The position numbers and the translations under genes are program-made. Below the pieces are notes generated by a model. It saw only the letters and a list, made by a program, of their open reading frames with translations, had not been told where the DNA came from and did no database searches. Positions 24,684 to 33,777 of a stretch of 64,000 nucleotides of DNA are shown here, piece by piece (within the stretch, counting starts at the first letter, position 1; every line of letters starts with the position of its first letter). Source of the stretch: Trebonia sp964581815 (lineage in GTDB: Bacteria > Actinomycetota > Actinomycetes > Streptosporangiales > Streptosporangiaceae); NCBI GenBank assembly GCA_964581815.1, contig CAZORE010000010.1, positions 40,002 through 104,001 of the forward strand, written 5' to 3'.

Positions 24684-26501
24684 CTACTGGTAGGCCCGGG
24701 CCTGGAGGGTGAACAGTTCGGCGTAGAGCCCGCGGGCGGTCATGAGCTCACGGTGGGTGCCGTATTCGGTGAGCTGCCCGTGGTCGAGGACGGCGATGAG
24801 GCCGGCCATGCGCACGGTGGAGAAGCGGTGGGAGATGAGGACGGTGATGCCGCCGCCTTCCCGTCCGGCTTGCGCGGCGGAGGACGCGTAGCGTTCGAAC
24901 AGGTCGTGCTCGGCGGAGGCGTCGAGGGCAGCGGCGGGCTCGTCGAGGATGAGCAGCAGGGGATCGCGCCGCATCAGGGTGCGGGCCAGGGCCACCGTCT
25001 GCCACTGGCCGCCGGACAATTCCATACCGTCGGCGTAGGAGTGGCCCAGGTACCCGTTCAGTCCGCCGGGGACCGCGCGCAGGACCCGGCCCGCGCGGGC
25101 CTTTTCCGCGGCCGCGCGGACCGCCTCGGTGTCGTCGGCGCGGGCGATGTCGCCGTGCCCGATACTCATCCCGAGGGTCAGCTCGATGCGGTGGAAGTCC
25201 TGGAACAAGGGGGCCACGCGGGAGCGCCAGCTGGCGGGGGCGAGCCCGGCCAGGTCCTGCCCGTCGATGAGGATCCGTCCGCTGGTCGGCTGGTAGAGGC
25301 CGCATAGCAGCTTGACGAGGGTGGACTTGCCTGCCCCGTTCTCGCCGACCAGGGCCAGGACCGACCCGGCCGGGATATCCATCGAGACCCCGGACAGCAC
25401 GGGCCGCTCCGCGCCCGGGTAGGTGAACGAGACGTCCTCGAGCGTGATCCCGCGGGTCAGCCTGCCCGGAACGCCTGCGGGGTCCGCCGCGTCCGCAAGA
25501 GCGGCGCCTGCGGAAGGCGCGAGAGCCGCGGGAACCGCGGCGGCGACCGCCCGCAGGTCGCCGATCCGCTCTACTGTCCGCGCGGCGACCTGTAGCAGCG
25601 ACAGAGCGCTGAGCGTGCCGGAGATCTGCACGCTCACCTGCACCGCGAGGGTGATCACGAGCACCAGGTCGCCAGCGGAGGCGTGCCCGTGCAGCGCGCG
25701 GTACAGCTCGCCCACGACGGCACCCGCGTAGCCGAGGGCGAAGAACCCCTGCCCGGCCGCCCGGTACACGGCGGCTTTGAGCTGGGCCCGCCACATCACG
25801 GTGGTCACCTCGTCCCAGGCATCCCGCTGACGCCGCAGGATCTCGTCTTCGGCGCCGAACAGCCGCAGCTCCCTGACCGGCGCGGTGCTGGTCGCGAGCT
25901 CAAGCAGGTGCTTGGCGAGCCGGAGCCGCTCGGCTGTCCGTTTCCTGGCGTCCTCCACGGTGGACTGCGCCGTCCGCTCGAAGATCACCGGGACCACGGC
26001 GCACAGCGGCAGGACCGTGGACAGGGGGCTGACCATGACAAGGAGGGCGATGGTGATGATCATCTGCAGCAGCAGGCCGGTGAGCTGCAGCACTCCCTCC
26101 AGGGACTGGGACGTGACGAACAGGCCGTCGCGGACCAGGTCCACGTTGTCGGCGACATCGGGCCGGTCAAGGTGATCGATCTGGGGCGGCCCGTTCACCA
26201 GGTCCATGAGCTCACCGCGCAGCCGCATCTGCTGCGCCTCCGTCACCCGGACGAGATCCAGGTGGCAGAAATGGCCGAGCATGATCTGGGCGGTGAGCGC
26301 GACCGAGGCGAGCACCGCCGCGGCCAGCGCGGGCCCGGCGCGATGGGCCAGCGCGTCGTCGGTGAGGTCGCGCAGCGCCAGGGCGGCCAGCGGCGCGGCG
26401 ACGTAGAGGGTGACCGCGAGCACCGTCGCGCGCAGTAGCCGGGCCGCGTCCACCCGCAGCCCCAAGGCGAACAGGAAGCGCGCCGCCCGGAAAATTCTCA
26501 T
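24684..26501 (-). CDS. ABC exporter subunit (fused TMD-NBD), partner 2
   Basis: This 605-residue half-transporter has about six TM helices in residues 1-330. Its ATPase has Walker A VGENGAGKSTLVKLL, signature ELSGGQWQTVALAR and Walker B LLLILDEPAAALD, with the final switch His in LISHRF. ATG 26501 overlaps the stop of the preceding exporter gene (ATGA) and follows GAGGAGG. The two halves probably form a heterodimer. The cargo is unknown. Confidence 0.88.
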   Translation of the reverse strand: MRIFRAARFLFALGLRVDAARLLRATVLAVTLYVAAPLAALALRDLTDDALAHRAGPALAAAVLASVALTAQIMLGHFCHLDLVRVTEAQQMRLRGELMDLVNGPPQIDHLDRPDVADNVDLVRDGLFVTSQSLEGVLQLTGLLLQMIITIALLVMVSPLSTVLPLCAVVPVIFERTAQSTVEDARKRTAERLRLAKHLLELATSTAPVRELRLFGAEDEILRRQRDAWDEVTTVMWRAQLKAAVYRAAGQGFFALGYAGAVVGELYRALHGHASAGDLVLVITLAVQVSVQISGTLSALSLLQVAARTVERIGDLRAVAAAVPAALAPSAGAALADAADPAGVPGRLTRGITLEDVSFTYPGAERPVLSGVSMDIPAGSVLALVGENGAGKSTLVKLLCGLYQPTSGRILIDGQDLAGLAPASWRSRVAPLFQDFHRIELTLGMSIGHGDIARADDTEAVRAAAEKARAGRVLRAVPGGLNGYLGHSYADGMELSGGQWQTVALARTLMRRDPLLLILDEPAAALDASAEHDLFERYASSAAQAGREGGGITVLISHRFSTVRMAGLIAVLDHGQLTEYGTHRELMTARGLYAELFTLQARAYQ

Positions 26502-28435
26502 GCCACCTCCTCGCCGGCGAACCGCCGTGCCTGCAGCCCGAACAGTTCCGCGTACTGCCCGCCCGCCGCGATCAGTCCTTCGTGGCTCCCCTGCTCGGTG
26601 ATCAGCCCGCCGTCGAGGACCACGATCCGGTCCGCGCGCCGCACCGTGGAGAACCGGTGGGAGATGACCACCGTCGTCAGCCCGCGGGTGAGCTCCAGGA
26701 ACCGGTCGAAGAACGCGACCTCGGCGCGGACGTCCAGCTGCGCGGTCGGCTCGTCCAGGACGAGCACCGAAGCGCCTGCCTGCACGGCGAACAGGGCGCG
26801 GGCCAGGGCGATCCGCTGCCACTGCCCGCCCGACAGGTCCACCCCCCTGGAGTACCGGCTGGACAGGATGGTCGCCAGCCCGTCCGGCAGCGCCGCGGTG
26901 ACCTCGGCGGCCCCCGCCCACTCGATGGCACGGGTCAAGGCCTCCGTGTCCCCCAGGTGCCCGGGTGCGCCGAGCCCGATGTTGGCGGCCACGTCAAGCT
27001 CGTAGCGGACGTAATCCTGGTAGATCACCGCCAGGCGCCGCTGCCAGGACCGGGCCTCGATCTCCTCCAGGGCGACCCCGTCCACCGTGATGCGCCCGCC
27101 GGTGGGCTCGTACAGCCTGGCCAGCAGCTTGACCAGGGTGGTCTTGCCCGCCCCGTTCAGTCCCACGATCGCGGTCGAGGTGCCCGCCGGGAACCGCAGG
27201 TCAAGGTCTCGTAGCACATTCCGGCCGCTGCCCGGGTAGGCGAAGCTCACCTTCTCGAACGCGATACCGGAGACGGGCACCGGTCCGGCCGGCCGGCCGC
27301 GAGGCCGCAGGGGGCCCGGCGGGCGCGGCGCGACGGCCCGTTCGACCTCCAGCATCGAGTCATGGGCCCGCATACCGTCCAGGGTCTGGTCGGCCTCGGG
27401 GAAGTACACCCCGAACCGCAGCACGATGATGACCCCCTGCAGGGCCAGCGACAGGCCAAGCACGCTCAGCCCGCCACGGCCGGCGATGTCACGCAGCATG
27501 ACCAGCACGGCCGCGGTCCCGGCCAGCACCACCAGGCTGTATACCGTGACCGGCACCAGGCGGATCCGGCGGCGGGCGCGCCACAGCGGGCGCAGGTAGG
27601 AACCGGATTCCCGCCTCCCCCGCTCCCGCCACCACGGCAGCGTCCCCAGCACCCGGATCTCCTTGGCGGCAGCGAGCGAACTGCCGGTGTCGAGGACGTA
27701 GTACGCCCTGCGCCGGGCCGCCGCCGACCGGCTCCTGAGTATCAAGTACCGGGCCTGAATGCCCCGCTCCCCGAACCGGGCGACGAGCGCCGCCGCCGTG
27801 ATCACCAGCGCGGCCACCGGGCCGAGCACCACCCCGGTCATCACCACGCCCCCAGCGAGTTGCGCGTACCGGGCGACCAGCGCGATCAGCCCCGCAACGG
27901 CGGCCCCCGGCGTGGCGGTGTACTCCGTCAGCCCCCGGCGGGAATCACTCAGGTCGTCCAGGACATCCGGCTGCTCAAGCAAGGCAGCCGGGGCCTCGGT
28001 GAGGGTAACCCGCATGAGCCTCCGCGCGCATGCCCCGTCCACCCGCCGGCTGATCAGTTCGGTGAACGCGGCCTGGAATGGCGAGAGGACCGATTGCAGC
28101 AGCAGCGAGGCCACCGCCAGCCCCGCCGCGAGCAGGACCCCGCCCCAGATACCGCTCCCGCCCCCCGCGACGCGCCCGATGGCAGCGCTAGTGCCGATCA
28201 CGAAACCCAGGGGCAGCAAGCCGATCACCAGATTGAGCGCGATCGATGCGAGAGCAACCCGGCCCGCCACGGGAAGCAGCGCGATGATCGACCACCAGCT
28301 CCGCCAGCGCTTCCGCCGCCACCTGGCCCAAACCGCCCAGCGGGCAGCCGCGGCACAGAAGGCGCTCGGAGGTCTCCCGGGACGTGAGAGGGAGGGTTCC
28401 TCATGCGGTGGATCGAATCGCCGGGACTGGGACAT
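26498..28435 (-). CDS. ABC exporter subunit (fused TMD-NBD), partner 1
   Basis: This 645-residue half-transporter has a basic N-terminus, six TM helices, Walker A VGLNGAGKTTLVKLL, signature DLSGGQWQRIALARAL, Walker B VLVLDEPTAQLD and H-loop VISHRF. ATG 28435 is preceded by AGGGGAG. It is the first gene of a two-gene exporter operon. Pairs like this often export peptides or specialised metabolites, but no precursor gene is convincing nearby. Confidence 0.88.
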   Translation of the reverse strand: MSQSRRFDPPHEEPSLSRPGRPPSAFCAAAARWAVWARWRRKRWRSWWSIIALLPVAGRVALASIALNLVIGLLPLGFVIGTSAAIGRVAGGGSGIWGGVLLAAGLAVASLLLQSVLSPFQAAFTELISRRVDGACARRLMRVTLTEAPAALLEQPDVLDDLSDSRRGLTEYTATPGAAVAGLIALVARYAQLAGGVVMTGVVLGPVAALVITAAALVARFGERGIQARYLILRSRSAAARRRAYYVLDTGSSLAAAKEIRVLGTLPWWRERGRRESGSYLRPLWRARRRIRLVPVTVYSLVVLAGTAAVLVMLRDIAGRGGLSVLGLSLALQGVIIVLRFGVYFPEADQTLDGMRAHDSMLEVERAVAPRPPGPLRPRGRPAGPVPVSGIAFEKVSFAYPGSGRNVLRDLDLRFPAGTSTAIVGLNGAGKTTLVKLLARLYEPTGGRITVDGVALEEIEARSWQRRLAVIYQDYVRYELDVAANIGLGAPGHLGDTEALTRAIEWAGAAEVTAALPDGLATILSSRYSRGVDLSGGQWQRIALARALFAVQAGASVLVLDEPTAQLDVRAEVAFFDRFLELTRGLTTVVISHRFSTVRRADRIVVLDGGLITEQGSHEGLIAAGGQYAELFGLQARRFAGEEVA

Positions 28436-28755
28436 TGCTCCCCTGATCAGGCAGGACGGCCCGGCGCACAAGAAACACGCGAGTGGCGGCCGGCGGGACA
28501 CTGGTCCGGCGGTATGTCCTGCACTGACCCCAGCGGGGCAGGCAATAAGGCCGCGGTTACGACAACCGCGATACCGCCGCTAAGCGGCGGTGACAGCGAA
28601 GCAGCCCATGCAACCCATGCCGTCACCATAGCCGACAGTCGCCTAAGCGCACGATGCCCTGGAGACGGGCGATACGGCCGTGTCAGGAGGGCTAGGACGA
28701 TTCTTAGCTTCCCGCTAAGATTTGAGGCTCTGACTGGTCCATGAAGGGGTGGGCG
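28436..28755. promoter_or_regulatory. Divergent intergenic region with two hairpin/operator candidates
   Basis: The gap separates the exporter operon (leftward) from the CBS/fusion operon (rightward). It holds ACCGCCGC-TAA-GCGGCGGT (28573-28591, perfect 8-bp stem) and TCTTAGC-TTCCC-GCTAAGA (28702-28720, perfect 7-bp inverted repeat). The second is 36 bp upstream of the CBS gene start and is a good operator candidate. No gene is supported in the gap. Confidence 0.5.
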
Positions 28756-29211
28756 ATGACCAGTCGCGTGCTAGTTAGCGACGTAATGACGGCGTTTCCC
28801 GCTTACCTGCGGCTCGGGGCGACGATCCGGCGGGCAGCTGAGATGCTCAGCGTTTCCGAGGTCGGCCATCTGATGGTGCTGGATCATGACGGCCGGTTTG
28901 CCGGCTCGCTGTCCGAGGAGGACGTGGTGCGAGCCATGCTGCCCAGCTTCGGAGACGTGACCGCCGGCGGAGGCACGCTCGCGGACGCGTTCCGCATTTT
29001 CCTTGAGCGGGGCCGCACTCTCGCCGACCGTGTCATCGATCCTCTCGTCGTGCGCGACGCGGCGACGGTCCGGCCGACCGACGAACTCGCCCGGGCAGCG
29101 ATCGTGATGATCGACCGCGGGATCCGGAGACTTCCCGTGATCGATGACGGTGCCCTGGTAGGCACGCTGTCCCGGGCCGACCTGTGCCGTGCGGTGATCT
29201 ACCATTCCTGA
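28756..29211 (+). CDS. Tandem CBS-domain protein
   Basis: This 151-residue protein consists of two CBS motifs: SDVMTAFPAYLRLGATIRRAAEM...GHLMVLDHDGRFAGSLSEEDV and DPLVVRDAATVRPTDELARAA...IRRLPVIDDGALVGTLSRADL. Stand-alone CBS pairs bind adenine nucleotides, and in actinobacteria some are hypoxia or dormancy-induced. ATG 28756 is chosen because GAAGGGGTGGG precedes it. It lies directly before the redox fusion gene in the same direction and may sense energy state for it. Confidence 0.82.
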   Translation: MTSRVLVSDVMTAFPAYLRLGATIRRAAEMLSVSEVGHLMVLDHDGRFAGSLSEEDVVRAMLPSFGDVTAGGGTLADAFRIFLERGRTLADRVIDPLVVRDAATVRPTDELARAAIVMIDRGIRRLPVIDDGALVGTLSRADLCRAVIYHS

Positions 29212-29260
29212 AATCCGGCTGCGCCTCCACGATCGCCACACCCGCGAAATCAGCCACCGG

Positions 29261-32200
29261 GTGTGCACGCTGCCGGCGACCCTCGGCCGCGACAGCGGCA
29301 CCGCGTCGGTGGTTCTTGACGATACCGATGTCTCCCGGCGGCACGCGCGGATCGAGATGGCCGGCAACGAGCTGGTGGTGGTTGACCTTGACAGCACCAA
29401 CGGGACTTATGTCAACGACAAGCTCGTGAAACGCCACGTCCTCGTCCCCGGCGATCGAGTGCGCATGGGACGGTACGAGGTGTCGTGGTCCTTCATTGAC
29501 TCGAGCTCGACGAGACTCGTCGACCCGGGCCAGTTGACCGCCGCGCGGCGCGTCGCGACCGGGGGCGTGGCGGCCCGGCGCGTGGTGGAGGCCGCGGAAG
29601 CGCACAACAAGCAGGCCGGGCACGAACTTGACGGCTTCCTGTCGCTGGAGCACGGTTTTCTGCCCGCTGAGCAGCCGCTGCTCGCCTTCCCGGAATCGCA
29701 CCGGGCCTGGGACGACATGACCGATCAGCTCCCAGACCTGTTCCGGCGGCTGTCCCTGCGCCGGGCGTTCGATGCGATGCCAGTGCTGGATGCCGCGCCG
29801 ACGGCCTTGCCTGACCGGTACCTGCTGCGCGCATCGACTTTGCTCGGGGTATTCGCCCACGCCTATCAGTACATGGCGATCGATCCGCCGCCCGTGCTGC
29901 CGGATTCGCTGCTGCGACCGTGGCGGACCGTTTCGCGCCGGCTCGGCAAGAAGATCCCGGCCGTCTCTTACATCGACCTGTTCTTCTACAACTGGCGGCT
30001 GCGCGACCCAGCAGGCCCGCGGATGCTAGACAACATGGACCTGCTGGTGCCGACCTGGAACAACGCGGCTGAGCGGGTCTTCTACCTGGTGACCACTGAA
30101 TTCGCGATGGGCCTGACCCCGGTCCTTGGCGCCATGCTGAACGCCCAGGAGGCCGTGGTCGCCGACGATCCGGTGGCCCTGGAGGGAGCGCTGCTGGCCA
30201 TCCTCGACCAGTTGCAGTACGTGACCCGCACCATTTACCCGCAGATTGATCCCAACCTGCGGGGCAGGTACGCACTCGACCAGGTGCTGTGGGCCAAGAC
30301 GGTCGGCACCGCCGGGGTCCCGATCTTCGATGGCGCGCCCAGCCCGAGCGGCACCGCGCAGCCGCAGATCCACGCACTGGACGCGTTCCTCGAGCGCCAG
30401 GACTTCGCGTCGGTCGTCGGCCAGCAGAGCGTCTACCTCGCCGGGTTCTTTCCGCGTCACTGGCAGGAACTCGTGGCCGCCCTGCGCGAGGTGTCGGTAC
30501 GCCAGTACATCGAGCGCACCCGCAGCAGCACCTTGCGCGGCGTCTACAACGCGATGCTCGACGCCTACCTGGGCGACCGCGGCTGGATGGGACTGCACCG
30601 AGTCAAGGCGTACGGCTTCCTTGAGGTGGCGTTCAAGGTCGGCCGGCAGGTGACGACCGGCGCCCGGTTCACGGGACTGTTCAAGGACCGGACCTGGGAC
30701 AAGGTCGACGACGAGCTGGCCTTTGTCCGCGAAGAGCGCCGACCGCCGGTGGGTCCGCCCGTCGTGTTCGGCACCGCTCGCCGGGGCCGCGTGGTGACCG
30801 CGGAATCTGGTGCCTGGACCGGTTACCTGGACATCGACGTGAGCGGGCAAGGGGTATACCACCTGCCCGGTGACCGGGTCGGCGTGCTGGCCGAGCACGA
30901 CCAGGACCTTGTGCACCGCACGGTCGCCGCGCTGCAGGCGACCGGCGACGAACTCGTACGGCTGACTCCGGAATGGAAGGCGGCGGTCGCCTGCCGGGAT
31001 GGGTACGGCGAAACCGACGTCCTGCCGCTGCGGACGTTGCTGTCCTTTGCCCAGCTCCGCCCGGTCACTCGCGCGGTGGCGAAACGACTGGTGAAGCTGA
31101 CGGCCGTCGGCGCGTGGCAGCGAGTGGTGGACGCCCGGATGGAGGATCAGTGGGAGCTGTGGGACGTCCTGAACCTGCTGCACGCGGGGGGATATGACGT
31201 CACCCGGCTATGGAAGGCCGATCCCGGCGAGGACGACGCCTTCTGCGCGGTGATCCCGCCCGAGCCCTTCCGGCTGTACTCGATCGCCTCGGCGGCGCCG
31301 CCCAGCCAGCCCGCCACCACGCTCCGGCTGGTCGTCGCCGGCCTGAGCTACTCCTCCGCCCAGACGCCCTGGTCATATCCGCGCGAACGGCAGGGAACGG
31401 CTTCGCATTTCCTGCGCCGCGCGAGCGCCGACGGCCGCAGCCGGCTGTCGCTGCAGATCGTCTCCGCCCCGCGGTTCCGGCTGCCCGCCGATCCCGCGAC
31501 GCCCGTCGTGATGTTCGCGGCCGGCTCGGGAGTCGCCCCCTTCCTCGGATTCATCGCCGCGCGCACCGGTTCCGGTGAGAACCGGCTCTACCTGGGGATC
31601 AGGACACCAGAAGAATTCGCGGTGCAGGCAGACCTGGACGCAGCGGCCGCCGCGGGCCGGCTGAACCTCAGCGTCGCCTTCTCCCGCGCCGATGCCGCGG
31701 TCAGTTTCGACGGCCAGCGCCACGTTGTCCAGAGCGGGCAGCGGCGCCGGGTCGACGACGTGATCCGCGCCGAGGCAAGCACCCTCTGGGACCTGCTGCG
31801 CCCCACGGACGAGGGCGGACGCGGTGCCTTCGTCTATGTGTGCGGCACCGCCCGGTTCGCGGTCGCCGTGCGCGAGGCACTGGCCGCCATCGTCCCTGGC
31901 GACGGCGCGGAATTCCTCCGCCAGCTGGTGGCCGACGGACGGCTCGGCGAGGACGTCTTCACCACCTATCTCGGTCACGCCCAGCAGGGTCGTCGCTTCG
32001 AGGTATCGGAACTGGCCACCCACAACGCTCCCGGCGAGCCCTACTGGATGGCGATCGGCGGCGCGGTATTCGACGTCACCGAATTCCAGCACCTGCACAT
32101 CGGCGGGGCGCACATCGTCCGCAACCACGTCGGCCTCGACGCGACCGCCGCGTACCGGAAGGTCCTGCACCACGCGCACTCCGAAATCGACGCCCAGCTG

Positions 32201-32992
32201 GCCATGTATGAGATCGGGCATCTGCGCAGGCTTGACTTTGGCGACCGCTGGGGTGTGGTTCTCACCGAAGACGGCCTGCACGCCATGGCGCTCGAGGAGC
32301 TGTTCCGGACCTGGGTGCGGTTCGTGTACCTGCTGGTCGGCATGGAGAACGCGCTGAACGCTGACTACGCGTTCACGACGACGGTGAGCACCCTGGGGGA
32401 GGACGCCAAGGAACTGACGCCCTTCAAGGCGCAGTACGTCATCGAGTCGCACCGGCGGTTCCTCATCAGCTACCTCGACGGCGTGCTCAACGACGACCTG
32501 CGCACCCTGTGGCAGCTCACCGTCGGATTTTGTGAGCCGGGCCTGGACATCCGGTCCTTCGACACCGACCTCGCCGCCGTCTTGGCACGCCCGGAAGTCG
32601 CACTGGTCCGTCGTTCCGTCGGCTCCGTCAAGGAACAGTTGCTCACCGAGGAGGACTTCAGGCGGGTCGCGGCGATGTGCCGCAGCTACGCGCGCATCGA
32701 CGTCCAGCTCCTTCGCGACCTGAAGAACGCCGTGCTCGAGGGAATCCGCGCCTTTGAGACGCACGAGGCCGATGTCGTCGAGCGGGCCGGAGCCACCGTG
32801 CTGAACGCGGCGCGCCAGACGCTCGATGTGGTGTCGGCGTATTACCAGCGCCTGGCCGAGTACACGCGCGGCCATGGCATCGCGGCCGGCGACGCGGTCG
32901 AGGAGGTCATCCCGGCCGACCGGGGCATCCCGGGGCACGGCGGCCCGCTGCCTCTTCCCGACTCGATCACCGTTCAGAAGGAGACTCCGTGA
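29261..32992 (+). CDS. FHA / indoleamine 2,3-dioxygenase-like / FAD-NADPH reductase / cytochrome b5 fusion protein
   Basis: Domains in order (1243 aa from GTG 29261). FHA, 1-85, has LGRD, SRRHARIE and STNGTYVND. The IDO-like heme domain, about 115-490, has HGFLPAEQPL, YNWRLRDPAGP-LDNMDLLVP, and SVRQYIERTRSSTLRGVYNAM with LHRVKAYGF, whose His446 aligns with the heme-ligand His of human IDO1. The CPR/sulfite-reductase-type FAD-NADPH module, about 503-880, has RLYSIAS at 671, FAAGSGVAPFLGF near 752 and YVCGTARF; the FMN flavodoxin domain is absent. The cytochrome b5-like domain, about 915-985, has HIGG His946 and His970, 24 apart as in b5, and conserved DAT. A helical domain of about 250 aa follows. 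FHA sequence continues upstream of 29261 (IRLRLHDRHTREISHRV), so initiation may be at ATT 29204 or CTG 29219. Predicted role: NADPH-driven heme oxygenation, controlled by phosphothreonine binding. Substrate unknown. Confidence 0.85.
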   Translation: MCTLPATLGRDSGTASVVLDDTDVSRRHARIEMAGNELVVVDLDSTNGTYVNDKLVKRHVLVPGDRVRMGRYEVSWSFIDSSSTRLVDPGQLTAARRVATGGVAARRVVEAAEAHNKQAGHELDGFLSLEHGFLPAEQPLLAFPESHRAWDDMTDQLPDLFRRLSLRRAFDAMPVLDAAPTALPDRYLLRASTLLGVFAHAYQYMAIDPPPVLPDSLLRPWRTVSRRLGKKIPAVSYIDLFFYNWRLRDPAGPRMLDNMDLLVPTWNNAAERVFYLVTTEFAMGLTPVLGAMLNAQEAVVADDPVALEGALLAILDQLQYVTRTIYPQIDPNLRGRYALDQVLWAKTVGTAGVPIFDGAPSPSGTAQPQIHALDAFLERQDFASVVGQQSVYLAGFFPRHWQELVAALREVSVRQYIERTRSSTLRGVYNAMLDAYLGDRGWMGLHRVKAYGFLEVAFKVGRQVTTGARFTGLFKDRTWDKVDDELAFVREERRPPVGPPVVFGTARRGRVVTAESGAWTGYLDIDVSGQGVYHLPGDRVGVLAEHDQDLVHRTVAALQATGDELVRLTPEWKAAVACRDGYGETDVLPLRTLLSFAQLRPVTRAVAKRLVKLTAVGAWQRVVDARMEDQWELWDVLNLLHAGGYDVTRLWKADPGEDDAFCAVIPPEPFRLYSIASAAPPSQPATTLRLVVAGLSYSSAQTPWSYPRERQGTASHFLRRASADGRSRLSLQIVSAPRFRLPADPATPVVMFAAGSGVAPFLGFIAARTGSGENRLYLGIRTPEEFAVQADLDAAAAAGRLNLSVAFSRADAAVSFDGQRHVVQSGQRRRVDDVIRAEASTLWDLLRPTDEGGRGAFVYVCGTARFAVAVREALAAIVPGDGAEFLRQLVADGRLGEDVFTTYLGHAQQGRRFEVSELATHNAPGEPYWMAIGGAVFDVTEFQHLHIGGAHIVRNHVGLDATAAYRKVLHHAHSEIDAQLAMYEIGHLRRLDFGDRWGVVLTEDGLHAMALEELFRTWVRFVYLLVGMENALNADYAFTTTVSTLGEDAKELTPFKAQYVIESHRRFLISYLDGVLNDDLRTLWQLTVGFCEPGLDIRSFDTDLAAVLARPEVALVRRSVGSVKEQLLTEEDFRRVAAMCRSYARIDVQLLRDLKNAVLEGIRAFETHEADVVERAGATVLNAARQTLDVVSAYYQRLAEYTRGHGIAAGDAVEEVIPADRGIPGHGGPLPLPDSITVQKETP

Positions 32993-33777
32993 CCGGACTC
33001 GCCACTATCCGGACCTCGCTTGAGCAGTGCTACGACGCGATCGAGTCGCTGGCTGGCCGGATGGACGCTACCCAGTGGGACGCGAGGTCCCTGTGCCCGG
33101 ACTGGGACATGCGCGGCGTGATCGACCATCTCGGGATGATGGAACGGGTGATGACCGGCTGGCTGCCGGAGTCCGCCGCCGACCCGGCGCCACTGGACCG
33201 GATCGGCCCGTACCGCGAGGAAGTGGCCGCGCTGGACGACGCGGAGTTCACGGCCCGGATCAGCGAGATCTTCGCCAGCCGTCGGGCCGACCTGGCCAGG
33301 CTGACCGACGCCGACCTGGCGAGGGAGTCCTGGACGCCGATCGGGCCGCGCAGCTACGGTGGCTTCCTGGAGATCCGGATCTTCGACTTCTGGGTGCACG
33401 AGCGTGACATCAGCACCCCTCTCGGCTGGCCGTCCGACGACACCGGGCCGCGGGCGGAGATCGCCCTCGCCCAGGTGCAGGCCTCGATCGGCTACATCGT
33501 CGGAAAGAAGATCGGCTTGCCGGACGGCGCCAGCATTGTGTTTCACCTCACCGGTCCGGTGGAGCGGGACCTGGCGGTCGTGGTTGACGGCCGGGCCAGG
33601 CCGGTGGACCACGTCGATCACCCTGACGTGGAACTGACCACCGACTCGGTCACCTTCATCCAGCTGGCCGCCGGCCGGATCGACCCGCAGCGGCAAATCG
33701 ACGCGGGCCTCGTGACCTGGACCGGGAATGCCCAGCTGGGCGAGCACGCCGCGCGCAACCTCAGATTTACCGTCTGA
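32989..33777 (+). CDS. Maleylpyruvate isomerase/mycothiol-dependent enzyme family protein
   Basis: This 262-residue protein has an N-terminal DinB-like helical bundle (IRTSLEQCYDAIESLAGRM, CPDWDMRGVIDHLGMMERVM, FWVHERDIS) carrying the His residues of the mycothiol-binding metal site. Its C-terminal MDMPI/SCP-like domain includes FHLTGPVERDLAVVVDGRARPV. GTG 32989 overlaps the fusion-gene stop (GTGA), so the two are translationally coupled. Members use mycothiol for isomerisation or transfer after ring cleavage. The partner suggests it handles the oxygenase product, which is inference. It overlaps the convergent protease gene by 11 bp. Confidence 0.82.
   Translation: MTGLATIRTSLEQCYDAIESLAGRMDATQWDARSLCPDWDMRGVIDHLGMMERVMTGWLPESAADPAPLDRIGPYREEVAALDDAEFTARISEIFASRRADLARLTDADLARESWTPIGPRSYGGFLEIRIFDFWVHERDISTPLGWPSDDTGPRAEIALAQVQASIGYIVGKKIGLPDGASIVFHLTGPVERDLAVVVDGRARPVDHVDHPDVELTTDSVTFIQLAAGRIDPQRQIDAGLVTWTGNAQLGEHAARNLRFTV

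Noticed and set aside
28570..28640. A minus-strand mini-ORF (MGCMGCFAVTAA) beside the ABC exporter as a RiPP precursor
   Set aside because: Only 12 residues from the sole in-frame ATG, weak ribosome site, stop inside a hairpin, and no modifying enzyme nearby.
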